Positions 50,950 through 58,985 of a DNA stretch of 64,000 bases are shown in pieces. This stretch comes from Streptomyces sp. NBC_01353 (lineage in GTDB: Bacteria > Actinomycetota > Actinomycetes > Streptomycetales > Streptomycetaceae): assembly GCF_036237275.1 (NCBI RefSeq), contig NZ_CP108352.1, positions 744,001 through 808,000 on the forward strand, read 5' to 3'. Below the pieces are notes generated by a model. The model was given only the letters and a program-made list of their open reading frames with translations, had not been told where the DNA came from and searched no databases. The translations under genes and the position numbers were made by a program. The stretch's first letter is position 1. The number at the start of each line of letters is the position of its first letter.

Positions 50950-51531
50950 TCACAGCGCCTCGAAGGCGTCGGCTCCGGAGCGGTACTCCAGGACGGCGCC
51001 GGTGTGCACCTCGTAGTACCAGCCGCGCAGGTGGAGTCGGCCGTCCGCCAGCCTCCGTTCGACGCACGGATACGAGCGCCGCCGGAGTAGTTGGGCGAGG
51101 ACGTGGCCGCGGATGGCGTCGGTGACGGCCGGGTCGTCGGGGCGCCCCGGGGCGCCGTCGGGGGCGGCGTGGGCGAGCCAGTCCCGTACGGCGGGCACGG
51201 CGCTCAGGTCGTTGCCACGGACGAGAGCGCCCACCGCGCCGCAGTGGGAGTGGCCGCAGGCGACGACGTCCTCGACGCCGAGGACCTCGACGGCGTACTC
51301 GATGGTGGCGGCCTCCCCGCTGGGGTTGCCCGTGCCGTACGGGGGCACGATGCCGCCCGCCGTGCGCAGCTCGAAGAGCTGGCCGGGCCGGGCGCCGGTG
51401 ATCAGGGCGGGTACGACCCTGGAGTCGGAACAGGTGACGAACAGGACGGCCTGGGACTGGCCCGCAGCGTGCGCGGCGAACTCCTCAGGGCGCTGTCCGA
51501 ATCGGCGGGCGTTGTCGATGAGGGGCTGCAT
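50950..51531 (-). CDS. Beta-carbonic anhydrase
   Basis: 193 aa, cytoplasmic; interconverts CO2 and bicarbonate. Zinc ligands Cys34 (with Asp36 and Arg38 in TCSDSRVVP), His94 and Cys97 (ACGHSHCGAV) are all present. Also conserved: LFELRTAGGIVPPY and GEAATIEYAVEVLGV. GAGG precedes the ATG. Encoded directly ahead of the SulP transporter, so it probably supplies or consumes the transported bicarbonate. Confidence 0.95.
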   Translation of the reverse strand: MQPLIDNARRFGQRPEEFAAHAAGQSQAVLFVTCSDSRVVPALITGARPGQLFELRTAGGIVPPYGTGNPSGEAATIEYAVEVLGVEDVVACGHSHCGAVGALVRGNDLSAVPAVRDWLAHAAPDGAPGRPDDPAVTDAIRGHVLAQLLRRRSYPCVERRLADGRLHLRGWYYEVHTGAVLEYRSGADAFEAL

Positions 51532-51602
51532 GAATTGATTCCTCCTGGCGCGCCGTAGGGGGCGCGTCGGGCTGACAGGTCGGCGCAGGTTGGCACCGCC
51601 TG

Positions 51603-51980
51603 TCAGCAGCGGAACACCTGCAGGGCGGAGGAGTCGTGGGCGGCGAACGGTCTCGGCCGGGTGTCCATGCCACCGGGGCAGCCGGCCGGCGGATCCGCGA
51701 GCGGGGCGGCGCGAGCGACGAGCGGCGGGCCAGGAAGGCCTGCGGTCGCGGTGACGGGCCGCCGCCGGTCACGGTGGAGGACGGAGCCCCTGGAGCTGTC
51801 GGCCTCCCCGCCCCCGGTGTACGCAAACTCGAATGCCGCGGCCGGAGCGACATGCTGGGGGCAGGGCCGATGAAGCTGGGTCGCGGACCCGACGGGGGTG
51901 AGTTGGAGGCCGGCACAGACGAGGGCGAGGACGAGGAGGAGGGCCGTGCGCAGGGCCGCGGACACGCGGACGGACGACAT
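51603..51980 (-). CDS. Small secreted or membrane-anchored protein of unknown function
   Basis: 125 aa. The ATG at 51980, with GGAGGAG upstream, gives a clear hydrophobic N-terminus (VSAALRTALLLVLALVCAGL) that is a signal peptide or anchor. The rest is small, with HRPCPQHVAPAAAFEFAY and a C-terminal SSALQVFRC. Two Cys remain after the signal. No family recognised. It stands 71 bases upstream of the carbonic anhydrase on the same strand and may be co-transcribed. A longer frame to 52025 lacks an RBS. Confidence 0.65.
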   Translation of the reverse strand: MSSVRVSAALRTALLLVLALVCAGLQLTPVGSATQLHRPCPQHVAPAAAFEFAYTGGGEADSSRGSVLHRDRRRPVTATAGLPGPPLVARAAPLADPPAGCPGGMDTRPRPFAAHDSSALQVFRC

Positions 51981-52446
51981 CTCGGCGCTCCTCCCTCCGG
52001 TTGAACCATCATCAGACTTCACCAAAGCAAGCCCATGGGCGAGTCAAAGAAGAGTAATGCGCCCAAGTGAACGGCACTCCGCAACACCCTTGCCGTGCGA
52101 AGGTTTTCGAAATGGAATCAGCCTGATGTTGACGCGAACGGCGGCATGGACACGGGTGCGCACCCCTGGGCTCCGTCAGGTCCGGCGCCGCCTTCACACG
52201 TTCTCGATGCACTGCGCATGGGACGGCGCGGTACTCCCCACGCCTCTTGGGGAACCACCCGCCACGTCCGGCAGCGGCACATTCCTCGTCGCCGCCGGAC
52301 GGATCGGCAGGCCGCGAGGAATCCAACGACGGCACCGCCGCGGAGCGCACCCCACGAACGACGCGGCCCACCAGGAACCCCGGCGGGCCGCTCCCCAGTG
52401 AGGAGCCCTCCGGTCAGGTGCCTTCAGGATGAACGCATCCATGAGG

Positions 52447-52554
52447 GCCATGGTCGTGCCTGGGCACGAGGGTCACCAGCGTCGTCATGAGCAGCGGCAC
52501 CATGGGCGGCGGTGCCGCTGACCTGGATGACACGGGCGACCAGGAGCACGGGGA
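52447..52554 (-). pseudogene. Fragment of an MFS exporter gene, duplicate of part of the 55.0-56.5 kb gene
   Basis: About 105 bases match the MFS gene at 56117-56223 with a few changes. The minus strand gives LVARVIQVSGTAA and, after a frameshift, MVPLLMTTLVTLVPRHDHG, against LLVARVIQASGTAVMMPLLM in the intact gene. No other part of the gene is here. The remaining bases from 51981 to 52446 hold nothing I can recognise. Confidence 0.7.
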
Positions 52555-52637
52555 ACACGAGGCCGCCACGAGGCTGCTGGAAGACCTGCATGCGCTTCGT
52601 CGCAGGCCCAAGGCTCCCGATCACCCGCATCCGTTGC

Positions 52638-54017
52638 TCAGTCGCAGCAGTCGCAGCAGCACTTGCACGGGTTGCAGCAGCCCCCGCCGCAGCCGTCACC
52701 CGAGCCCCCGCCGGAGCCACCGGAGCCACTGGACGCGTGGCCTCCGCCCGAACCGCCGGAGGCGCCTCCCGAGTTACCGCCGCCATGCCCGCCGAACCAG
52801 CCGTCACCCCCGGAACCGTCCCTGCCGGAAGCATCCCGGCTCGAGCCGCCGTTGCGGTTGCCGTCGCCGAACTGCCAGGGCTCTCCATCACCCGGGTCCG
52901 CGTCGTCGTCGCAGCGGCAGCAGTTCAAGCACAGCGTGCAATCGCCGCACAGTCGGCGCTGCTCGCGACACCGCCGACACTGCCCCTCCGGCGGCCGGCC
53001 CGACGCCGTCGGCGCACCCTCCGGGGCCGCACCCGCAAGCACGCCTACGCCGCAAGTAGCGCCCGTGCCGGTCTCCGAGGGCTCTTCCGTCGCCGTGCGG
53101 CGACCCAGCCAAGGCAGCATGCGCAGGCCCCGCGCCTGGCGGCTGTGCCGGTGGTGGCGATGCCGGGGGTCGAAGACTCGATCGACAGCACGCTCCAACT
53201 CGCCGCCCAGAAGCGCCCGTACCAGCCGCCCGTCGACGAACACGGCGTCGGACAGAGAAAGCCGGATTCCATGAACGGCGTCGTCGCAGAGCCTGCGCAC
53301 CTCAGCGCGGTCCACGCCGGTCACGGCGATCGGGTTCCACGCGCCCGACGCCTCGTCCGCGTCCAGGTCCTCCACCGCGTCCAACAGATGCGCCAGTCGA
53401 CCGAACAGACGGCCGACTTCCGCCAGCGGTTCCGCGTTGTCCGGGCGGTCCGTGAGCACGGCGGTGTACGCGAAGGCGGCGGCGGTTGCCGTCTCCGTGG
53501 GCTCCGTGACCGTCAGCAGCGAGCCGCCTCGGCCAGTCGACCGCTCGATCTGCGGCTGGCGCTCGACAGCCCCGAGCAGCACCGCGGTGTCGAAGCCGAG
53601 CCGTTCGCCGCCTGCGGCACCCGCACGGTCCCAGCCATGGGCGATCCGGCGTGCCGCCAGGGCCACCGGGCGGCGTCCCAACAGGCCGTCGCCGTCGGCC
53701 ACATGGTCACGTATCTTCGCAGCAGCCAGCACCAGCGACACCGTCGCCGCCAGCCGCGCGCCCTCGCCCTGCGCCACGTCCGCCGAGCGCATCCCGCGCA
53801 GCGGGCACGGACCGGCCCCTCGCCGCCAGTCGCCGGTTCGCTCCGACTGCGCTTCGGTCAGTACCGAGACGATCAGGCCATCGTAGTTGGTGGCCACCCT
53901 CGCGAACTGCCCGTACTCTCCGCGCAACGCCAGGCACAGCCCACACAAGTGCGCCATCCACTCGGTACGCAAGCCCTCGCCCAGCCGATGACGGCATGGC
54001 CTGATGATTCCGAACAC
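52638..54017 (-). CDS. DUF5685 family protein with glycine-rich, cysteine-rich tail
   Basis: 459 aa. The GTG at 54017 is chosen: GGGGGAGA precedes it and the product then begins FGIIRPCRHRLGEGLRTEWM, the usual DUF5685 start, with an early Cys pair in MAHLCGLCLALRG. The body is helical (about 1-320). A Cys cluster follows, QCRRCREQRRLCGDCTLCLN then CCRCDDD (about 345-375), and then a Gly/Ser linker and a terminal stretch with CGGGCCNPCKCCCDCCD. No function is established. The Cys pattern suggests metal binding or disulfide assembly; the neighbouring FKBP gene (divergent) may be unrelated. The last about 85 residues are low complexity and may vary. Confidence 0.85.
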   Translation of the reverse strand: MFGIIRPCRHRLGEGLRTEWMAHLCGLCLALRGEYGQFARVATNYDGLIVSVLTEAQSERTGDWRRGAGPCPLRGMRSADVAQGEGARLAATVSLVLAAAKIRDHVADGDGLLGRRPVALAARRIAHGWDRAGAAGGERLGFDTAVLLGAVERQPQIERSTGRGGSLLTVTEPTETATAAAFAYTAVLTDRPDNAEPLAEVGRLFGRLAHLLDAVEDLDADEASGAWNPIAVTGVDRAEVRRLCDDAVHGIRLSLSDAVFVDGRLVRALLGGELERAVDRVFDPRHRHHRHSRQARGLRMLPWLGRRTATEEPSETGTGATCGVGVLAGAAPEGAPTASGRPPEGQCRRCREQRRLCGDCTLCLNCCRCDDDADPGDGEPWQFGDGNRNGGSSRDASGRDGSGGDGWFGGHGGGNSGGASGGSGGGHASSGSGGSGGGSGDGCGGGCCNPCKCCCDCCD

Positions 54018-54421
54018 CGAAATTCTCCCCCGTAGAACAGCTACCCGGACGCATCCGGCCGGGCGGCTCACGGACGAAAGACCGCACAACCGGCACGACC
54101 GCGTGTGACGTCAACCCCATGCGCCATCATCGCGGTCGTCATCCTAAATGGTCCCTTCCGAGGGGCGTCCGCGGAGGCTGGACGCGGCCCCCGGGCCTGC
54201 GGCAGGGCCGCCGACGACGAGCACCGGTCACCTCGGGCCTCGTCATGGCTGTACCGAAGACGAAGTACGCCCAGTCACACCAAGCGTCGTGCTCCGTCGG
54301 GTTTGATGCGCTTCAGTCGACCAGCGTTCTCGGTAGCGTCATCATCTGCCGCATGGGAATGACCATGCGCCCGGCTGGTCCCGTACGAGGGCTTCCGGCG
54401 GAGAGGAATGAGGCGGCATGA
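54018..54421. other. 404-bp intergenic region, no gene seen
   Basis: Separates the divergent DUF5685 and FKBP genes and must hold both promoters. I find no convincing hexamer pair, repeat or conserved protein fragment. Confidence 0.5.
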
Positions 54422-54799
54422 ATGAGTGAACCGACGAAGCCCAAGATCGACCTTCCGGAGGGTGACGCTCCCCCCGAGCTGACCGTCCGGGACCTCGTCG
54501 TCGGGGACGGGCCTGAGGCGAAGCCGGGCAGGGTTGTCCAGGTTCACTACGTCGGGGTCACCTTCGAGTCCGGAAAGGAGTTCGACGCCTCCTGGGACCG
54601 GGGCCGGCCATTCAAGTTCGCGCTGGGTGGCGGCAGGGTCATCAAGGGCTGGGACCGGGGAGTCAGGGGGATGAAGGTCGGCGGTCGGCGCGAGATCATC
54701 GTGCCCCCACGCCTCGGCTACGGCAACCAGTCCCCCTCGCCGTTGATCCCGGCGGGTTCCACGCTCGTCTTCGTGGTGGACCTGCTCTCCGTAGTCTGA
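54422..54799 (+). CDS. FKBP-type peptidyl-prolyl cis-trans isomerase
   Basis: 125 aa, cytoplasmic single-domain FKBP; catalyses proline isomerisation during folding. Conserved: VVQVHYVGVTFESGKEFDAS, FALGGGRVIKGWDRGVRGMK, GGRREIIVPPRLGYG and STLVFVVDLLSV. The FK506-pocket residues (Tyr, Asp, Phe, Val, Ile, Trp, Tyr) appear kept. Common Streptomyces housekeeping-type protein. A strong terminator follows. Confidence 0.93.
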   Translation: MSEPTKPKIDLPEGDAPPELTVRDLVVGDGPEAKPGRVVQVHYVGVTFESGKEFDASWDRGRPFKFALGGGRVIKGWDRGVRGMKVGGRREIIVPPRLGYGNQSPSPLIPAGSTLVFVVDLLSVV

Positions 54800-54811
54800 G
54801 GAAGGCCTGCC

Positions 54812-54849
54812 GCTGCCCGGCCTCTCCGTTCGGACGAAGGCCGGGCAGC
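54812..54849 (+). terminator. Terminator of the FKBP gene
   Basis: GCTGCCCGGCCT pairs perfectly with AGGCCGGGCAGC across a 14-base loop, 12 bases after the stop. Confidence 0.88.
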
Positions 54850-55035
54850 ACCTGGTTGGCCGCACACGTGGGCTCGGATCCACAGGATCCGGACGCAAGG
54901 TCACCGCCGGCATCCCGGCCACGCCGCGCCCCTCGCCCACCTCGCAGAGACCGACCGGGGTTCCTACCTGGCCGTTCTGGCCCCCGGTGCCGACGTCGAC
55001 CACGCCGGCCCCCTTCACCGATGACCTCCAGGCCG

Positions 55036-56550
55036 CTAGGTGGGTGTATGGGCGGTCTTGTTCGTCGTGGTGCCGTCTTCGTCCTGAACCTCTGGCGCAA
55101 CGGGCTGTTGCGGAACGGGCGGAGTGCGGACCAGCAGCGCGACCAGCACCGTCAGCCCCCCGAGCACGGCGCCGATACCGAATCCCCACCGGATGCCCGT
55201 GGCCAGGGCGTCCGTGGGGTCGGCGCCATCGGCTGCTGCCGTGGCGGCGCGTCCCGACATGACACTGATGACCAGGGCGGTGCCGGCAGCGGCCGCGACC
55301 TGTTGGAGCGAGCCCAGGATGGCGGAGCCGTGGGGGTAGAGGTGCGGCGGAAGTACGGACAGGCCGGAGGTGAAGACGGGCGTGAAGACGAACGCCATGC
55401 CGGCGCTCAGTGCCACGTGAAGGGCAAGCACCAGCCACGGCGAGGTCTGTTCGCCCGTGAGGGCGAACAGCGCGAGGGAGAGCGCTGTGAGTACGGCTCC
55501 GGGGACGACCAGTCGTGGTGCGCCGATCCGGTCGTAGAGCTTTCCGACCTGTGGTCCGAGCAGGCCCATGGTCAGGCCGCCGGGGATGAGGAGCAGCCCG
55601 GTCTGCAGTGAGGTCAGGCCGCACACCTCCTGCAAGTAGATCGGCAGCAGGATGAACGCACCCATGAGCGCCATGAAAGACAGGCACATCAGGCCGAGGG
55701 CCACGGAGAAGTGACGAAACGTCAGGGTGCGCAGGTCCAACAGTGGAGTGGACGAGCGCTGCAGTGCCAGCTGCCGCCATGTGAACAGGCCTACCAGCAC
55801 GGCACCGACCAGGGTCGTGGCCTCTGGGGGCACGACCGCCGGGGCTTCGTCCCCGGCGCCGAGGCCGCTCAGGCCGTAGACCAGGGCGCCGAAGCCCGCT
55901 GCCGCCAGAGGGACGGACAACCAGTCGATCGGGCCGGCCTGCGGCTCGCCGATGTTGACCAGTTTGCGCTGACCGACTATCGCCATGGCTCCGGCGATGG
56001 GCAGTACCGCCAAGAACAGCAGGCGCCATGTTCCCAGCTGCAGCAGCACACCGGAGACCGCAGGGCCGAGGGCGGGTGCGACGGAGATGACGAGGGTGAT
56101 GTTGCCCATGACACGGCCGCGGTCGTGCGGGGGCACGAGGGTCATCAGCGTCGTCATGAGCAGCGGCATCATGACGGCGGTGCCACTGGCCTGGATGACG
56201 CGGGCGACCAGGAGCACGGGGAAGGTGGGCGCGGCCGCGGCCAGCGCCGTGCCGGCGAGGAACAGCGCCATGGCCAGGCCGAAGGCGGTCCGGGTCGTCA
56301 CGCGCTGGAGGAACCACCCGGTCACCGGGATGACGACGGCCATGGTGAGCATGAAGGCCGTGGACAGCCACCCTGCGGCTGCCGCGGTGACCTCGAACTC
56401 GCGCATGAGTCGCGGGATCGCGTTGACCATGATCGTCTCGTTGAGGAGCACGACGAACGTGGACAGCACGAGGATCCGCAGCACGGCGGTGACACGGTCG
56501 GGCGAGAGGGTGGGTGTTGCTTGTGGTGCGAGCATGGCGCCTTCCGTCAT
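55036..56550 (-). CDS. MFS drug exporter, DHA2 family (EmrB/QacA/LmrB-like, 14 TM)
   Basis: 504 aa inner-membrane antiporter. About 14 hydrophobic segments; the DHA2 motif C is in APALGPAVSGVLLQ and motif A-like GWFLQRVTTRTAFGLAMAL. First helix: ILVLSTFVVLLNETIMVNAI, where the acidic residue is a likely proton/drug site. The C-terminal 25 residues are polar. The ATG at 56550 is fair; MLAPQATP five codons later is possible. Substrates unknown. Part of this gene is duplicated at 52.5 kb. Confidence 0.93.
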   Translation of the reverse strand: MTEGAMLAPQATPTLSPDRVTAVLRILVLSTFVVLLNETIMVNAIPRLMREFEVTAAAAGWLSTAFMLTMAVVIPVTGWFLQRVTTRTAFGLAMALFLAGTALAAAAPTFPVLLVARVIQASGTAVMMPLLMTTLMTLVPPHDRGRVMGNITLVISVAPALGPAVSGVLLQLGTWRLLFLAVLPIAGAMAIVGQRKLVNIGEPQAGPIDWLSVPLAAAGFGALVYGLSGLGAGDEAPAVVPPEATTLVGAVLVGLFTWRQLALQRSSTPLLDLRTLTFRHFSVALGLMCLSFMALMGAFILLPIYLQEVCGLTSLQTGLLLIPGGLTMGLLGPQVGKLYDRIGAPRLVVPGAVLTALSLALFALTGEQTSPWLVLALHVALSAGMAFVFTPVFTSGLSVLPPHLYPHGSAILGSLQQVAAAAGTALVISVMSGRAATAAADGADPTDALATGIRWGFGIGAVLGGLTVLVALLVRTPPVPQQPVAPEVQDEDGTTTNKTAHTPT

Positions 56551-57249
56551 GTGAGTGTCCTCCGCACATAGCAGGTCACACCAACAGACCGCGGCGCCGG
56601 GAAGAACTCATCGGTGTGCCCCGATCCTGTCGGCGCCGCCGCCCGAGCTCAAACCATTTTCCGACCCGGTACGGCCGAGGCATGGCTTCTGGAGCAGGCC
56701 GGTGCCGAGATCTACGCCGCCGGCAGCAGGCGCACCCTTCCCTCCCCCGGCGCCTGGACCGCTGCCTTCCGCCACGCTGCCCTCAGCAAGATCCGGACCA
56801 CACGCGGCCCAACCCCGGGGACTGCTGCGCCACCGGCATACTTGGGGCAGCGGAGTGGAGCGTACTGGGCTGTTCGGGGGGGCGAGACCGTCCCTGGGCC
56901 GGTGCGGAACCGGGGCCGATGGTACGGATGGATCATGCTGATCCTGACGCGTTCGCCGGTTGCCGCCGCCCTGGACCGTATCGATCCAGTAGCGGTACTG
57001 GAGGAGGCCTCGCACTCCAAGCAAGCGGCCACGCCCACGTCTCCGGGGACGGCCATGTGAACTGGACGAACCGTGCGGGCTCGGCCTGCCGGTCCCTCGT
57101 CAAGCTCGGTGTTCTGGAGGGCGAGGGCGATCCCCACTACGGCCTCAAAGTGATCAACGCCTTCCTCGGGAACGTCCAGCCGCCGGGCAATGCCTCTTTC
57201 GCGGCCGGTCTGCCGGAGGGCGGGATACGGCTGGTGCGCTTCACCGCAC
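56551..57249. other. About 700 bp with coding-like scraps, no gene assigned
   Basis: Short open stretches on the plus strand, such as AWLLEQAGAEIYAAGSRRTL (near 56685) and DPHYGLKVINAFLGNVQPPG (near 57130), look protein-like but I cannot place them in a family. None has a start with an RBS or continues. The region is probably decayed DNA between the MFS gene and the oxidoreductase relic. Confidence 0.4.
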
Positions 57250-58098
57250 CGGCCTGCCGAACGTGCAGCGCGCCGCGGTCGGCCGGCTGCGCGCCCACGG
57301 CAACGCGCACTAACTCGCCACCCGCCAGGGCAAGTTCAGGGCCAGCCGGGTGGTCGTGGCGGCCGGCGCGTGGTCCAGCGCACTCCTGGACTGTGTCGAC
57401 CCGGAACTGCCCGTCCTGCCGGTGGTCGCGGCCGAAGGCACCGCCGTCGCCCTCCGCCCCTGTGCCCCCGGTGGTGTTACGCACGTACCTCGGCGCCTCC
57501 GCCGCACCGGTCCTCCACCCCGGCAACGCGCCGACCGCCGGTGCCCTGCGTTTCCTCCTCGACGCAGGTCTCGGCCAACTGCACGACGGCCTGACGGGCG
57601 CCAGGATCGACCGGCTCCACCACGGCAACCGCCCAGTGGGGCTCGACGGACACCCACTCCTGGGGAACGCCGGGCGCCCCGGTCTGCGGGTGGCCACCGG
57701 CACGCACCGCGACGGCCTGCACGCCTCCCCGCTGATCGCCCAGGAGATCGCTGCCGAGATCCTGCACGGCACTCCGAGCCCTTGGCCGGCCCCGTGGCAG
57801 CCGGGCCGGAAGCCGATCGCGACTGGACGGCCGCCGACGCTGTCGAGGAGGCATTGGCCCACCACGCGGCCCTCGCCGCCGAGTCCCGCATGCGCCCACC
57901 CCTGACCGGCGACTGGCCCGGGCTACTCACGGACGCCTACCGGCAACTCATGGAGCAGACGTACGCACGGATGCCGGACGGCTACGTCCTACCCCCCAGA
58001 ACTCGCGCCGCTCGGCTACGAACACGGGCCCGCGCTCGCGAAACTCGCCCAGAACCACCTCGACCACCTGGCGGGCAGGGACAGCCCGCCCAGTGAAC
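57250..58098 (+). pseudogene. FAD-dependent oxidoreductase (DAO type), multiply frameshifted
   Basis: Pieces in successive frames follow the order of a D-amino-acid-oxidase-like protein: TGLPNVQRAAVGRLRAHGNA then an in-frame stop; RASRVVVAAGAWSSALLDCV; ASAAPVLHPGNAPTAGALRF; the FAD-binding C-terminal motif VGLDGHPLLGNAGRPGLRVA, TGTHRDGLHASPLIAQEIAA; then DWTAADAVEEALAHHAALAA and YGPALAKL-like ELAP..YEHGPALAKLAQNH. At least three frameshifts and one stop. The N-terminal GxGxxG Rossmann motif is absent. Confidence 0.82.
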
Positions 58099-58109
58099 GT
58101 CTCCGGAAG

Positions 58110-58462
58110 CAGTCGACCCTCCAATACCGGGCGTGCCCTTTCCGTTGGCCGAAGTCATGCCTCTCACCAGCGGTGCCCCCTCGCGGCAGTCGCTGGGGAG
58201 AATCTGAGGACAACGGACCCGACATAGTCGAGAACCTGCTGTGCCTCTGCCCGACCTGCCACGTCCTCTTCGACGCGGGAGCATGGTCCCGACCGACGAC
58301 CCCACGATCGTCGACACCGTGACGGGCCAGCCCGGGAAAGGGATCGAACTCCACCGGTGGCATTTCATCGAATCCCGGTACGTTCGCCACCACCGCCAGC
58401 GCTGGGCCGGCAACGACTTGCCTCCGTTCGTAGGCGCGCCGTCGGCACAGCCCAAGCTCTGA
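58110..58462 (+). pseudogene. HNH endonuclease remnant
   Basis: After a stop and a frameshift the plus strand gives DNGPDIVENLLCLCPTCHVL then FDAGAW: the CxxCH...FD pattern is the end of a HNH zinc-finger nuclease of the type that reads ENLLCLCPNCHVLFD. The next frame gives TIVDTVTGQPGKGIEL and SRYVRHHRQRW, the usual tail. The start (LPLAEVMPLTSGAPS) is in yet another frame. Dead gene, close to repeat copy C. Confidence 0.7.
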
Positions 58463-58617
58463 GGCCCTCCACCCACGACCATCGCTTCGGGCCCTGGCCA
58501 CGGAACGACAGTGCGCCCCCATTCCCCACAACCAAGATCCGGGCCAGTTGCGGGCCAGCACCGGACCGTCGGAGGCAGATGCCTTCATTTTGCCTGGTCA
58601 GGATCGGTGCGGCGCGT

Positions 58618-58825
58618 GTACCACCAGCACTCGAAGAACCTCCTGGTCTCGTACTCGCCGAAGAAGCTGGGTTTCTTCTAGGAGCACAAGAAGAGGCGCC
58701 TGACCTGGGCTTGTGCCCGTCAGGCGCCTCTCGCTCGTCCTGTCCGAGGTGGGGCCGGGTTCGCATCGAAACTCCCAGCTCCTCCCACCGCTGCCCCACT
58801 CCTGACCAGCGCTTGGGCCGTCACT
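58618..58825. repeat. Direct repeat copy C (dehydrogenase 3' end plus terminator); putative attR
   Basis: The first 60 bases encode [16 protein letters not shown] and a stop, the end of the aldehyde dehydrogenase truncated at the window's left edge, but with no gene body in front. The hairpin (58693-58730) and the block GAAACTCCC...CCACTCCTGACCAGCGCTT follow as in copy A. About 57.5 kb separate the two copies. Nothing else is seen between here and the kinase gene at 58986. Confidence 0.7.
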
Positions 58826-58985
58826 TGTCGCTCATGATGTGTGGGCGGGAACGGCACATGGGAGCAGCCCTGTGTTCCGAGGTCTGTCGGAGTACGCGGT
58901 GCTCTATCGCGGGCAGCGGCCGCGCCGCTTGTTCCGCCGAGCACCTGGGCCGGACTGCTTCCGGGCCGTGTCGCTTCGGCGGGTG

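Noticed and set aside
49520-51016. Very long plus-strand frame opposite the SulP gene
   Set aside because: Its composition (Asp, Glu, Arg, Gly repeats) is typical of antisense reading of a membrane protein, and SulP motifs and STAS domain on the minus strand are clear.
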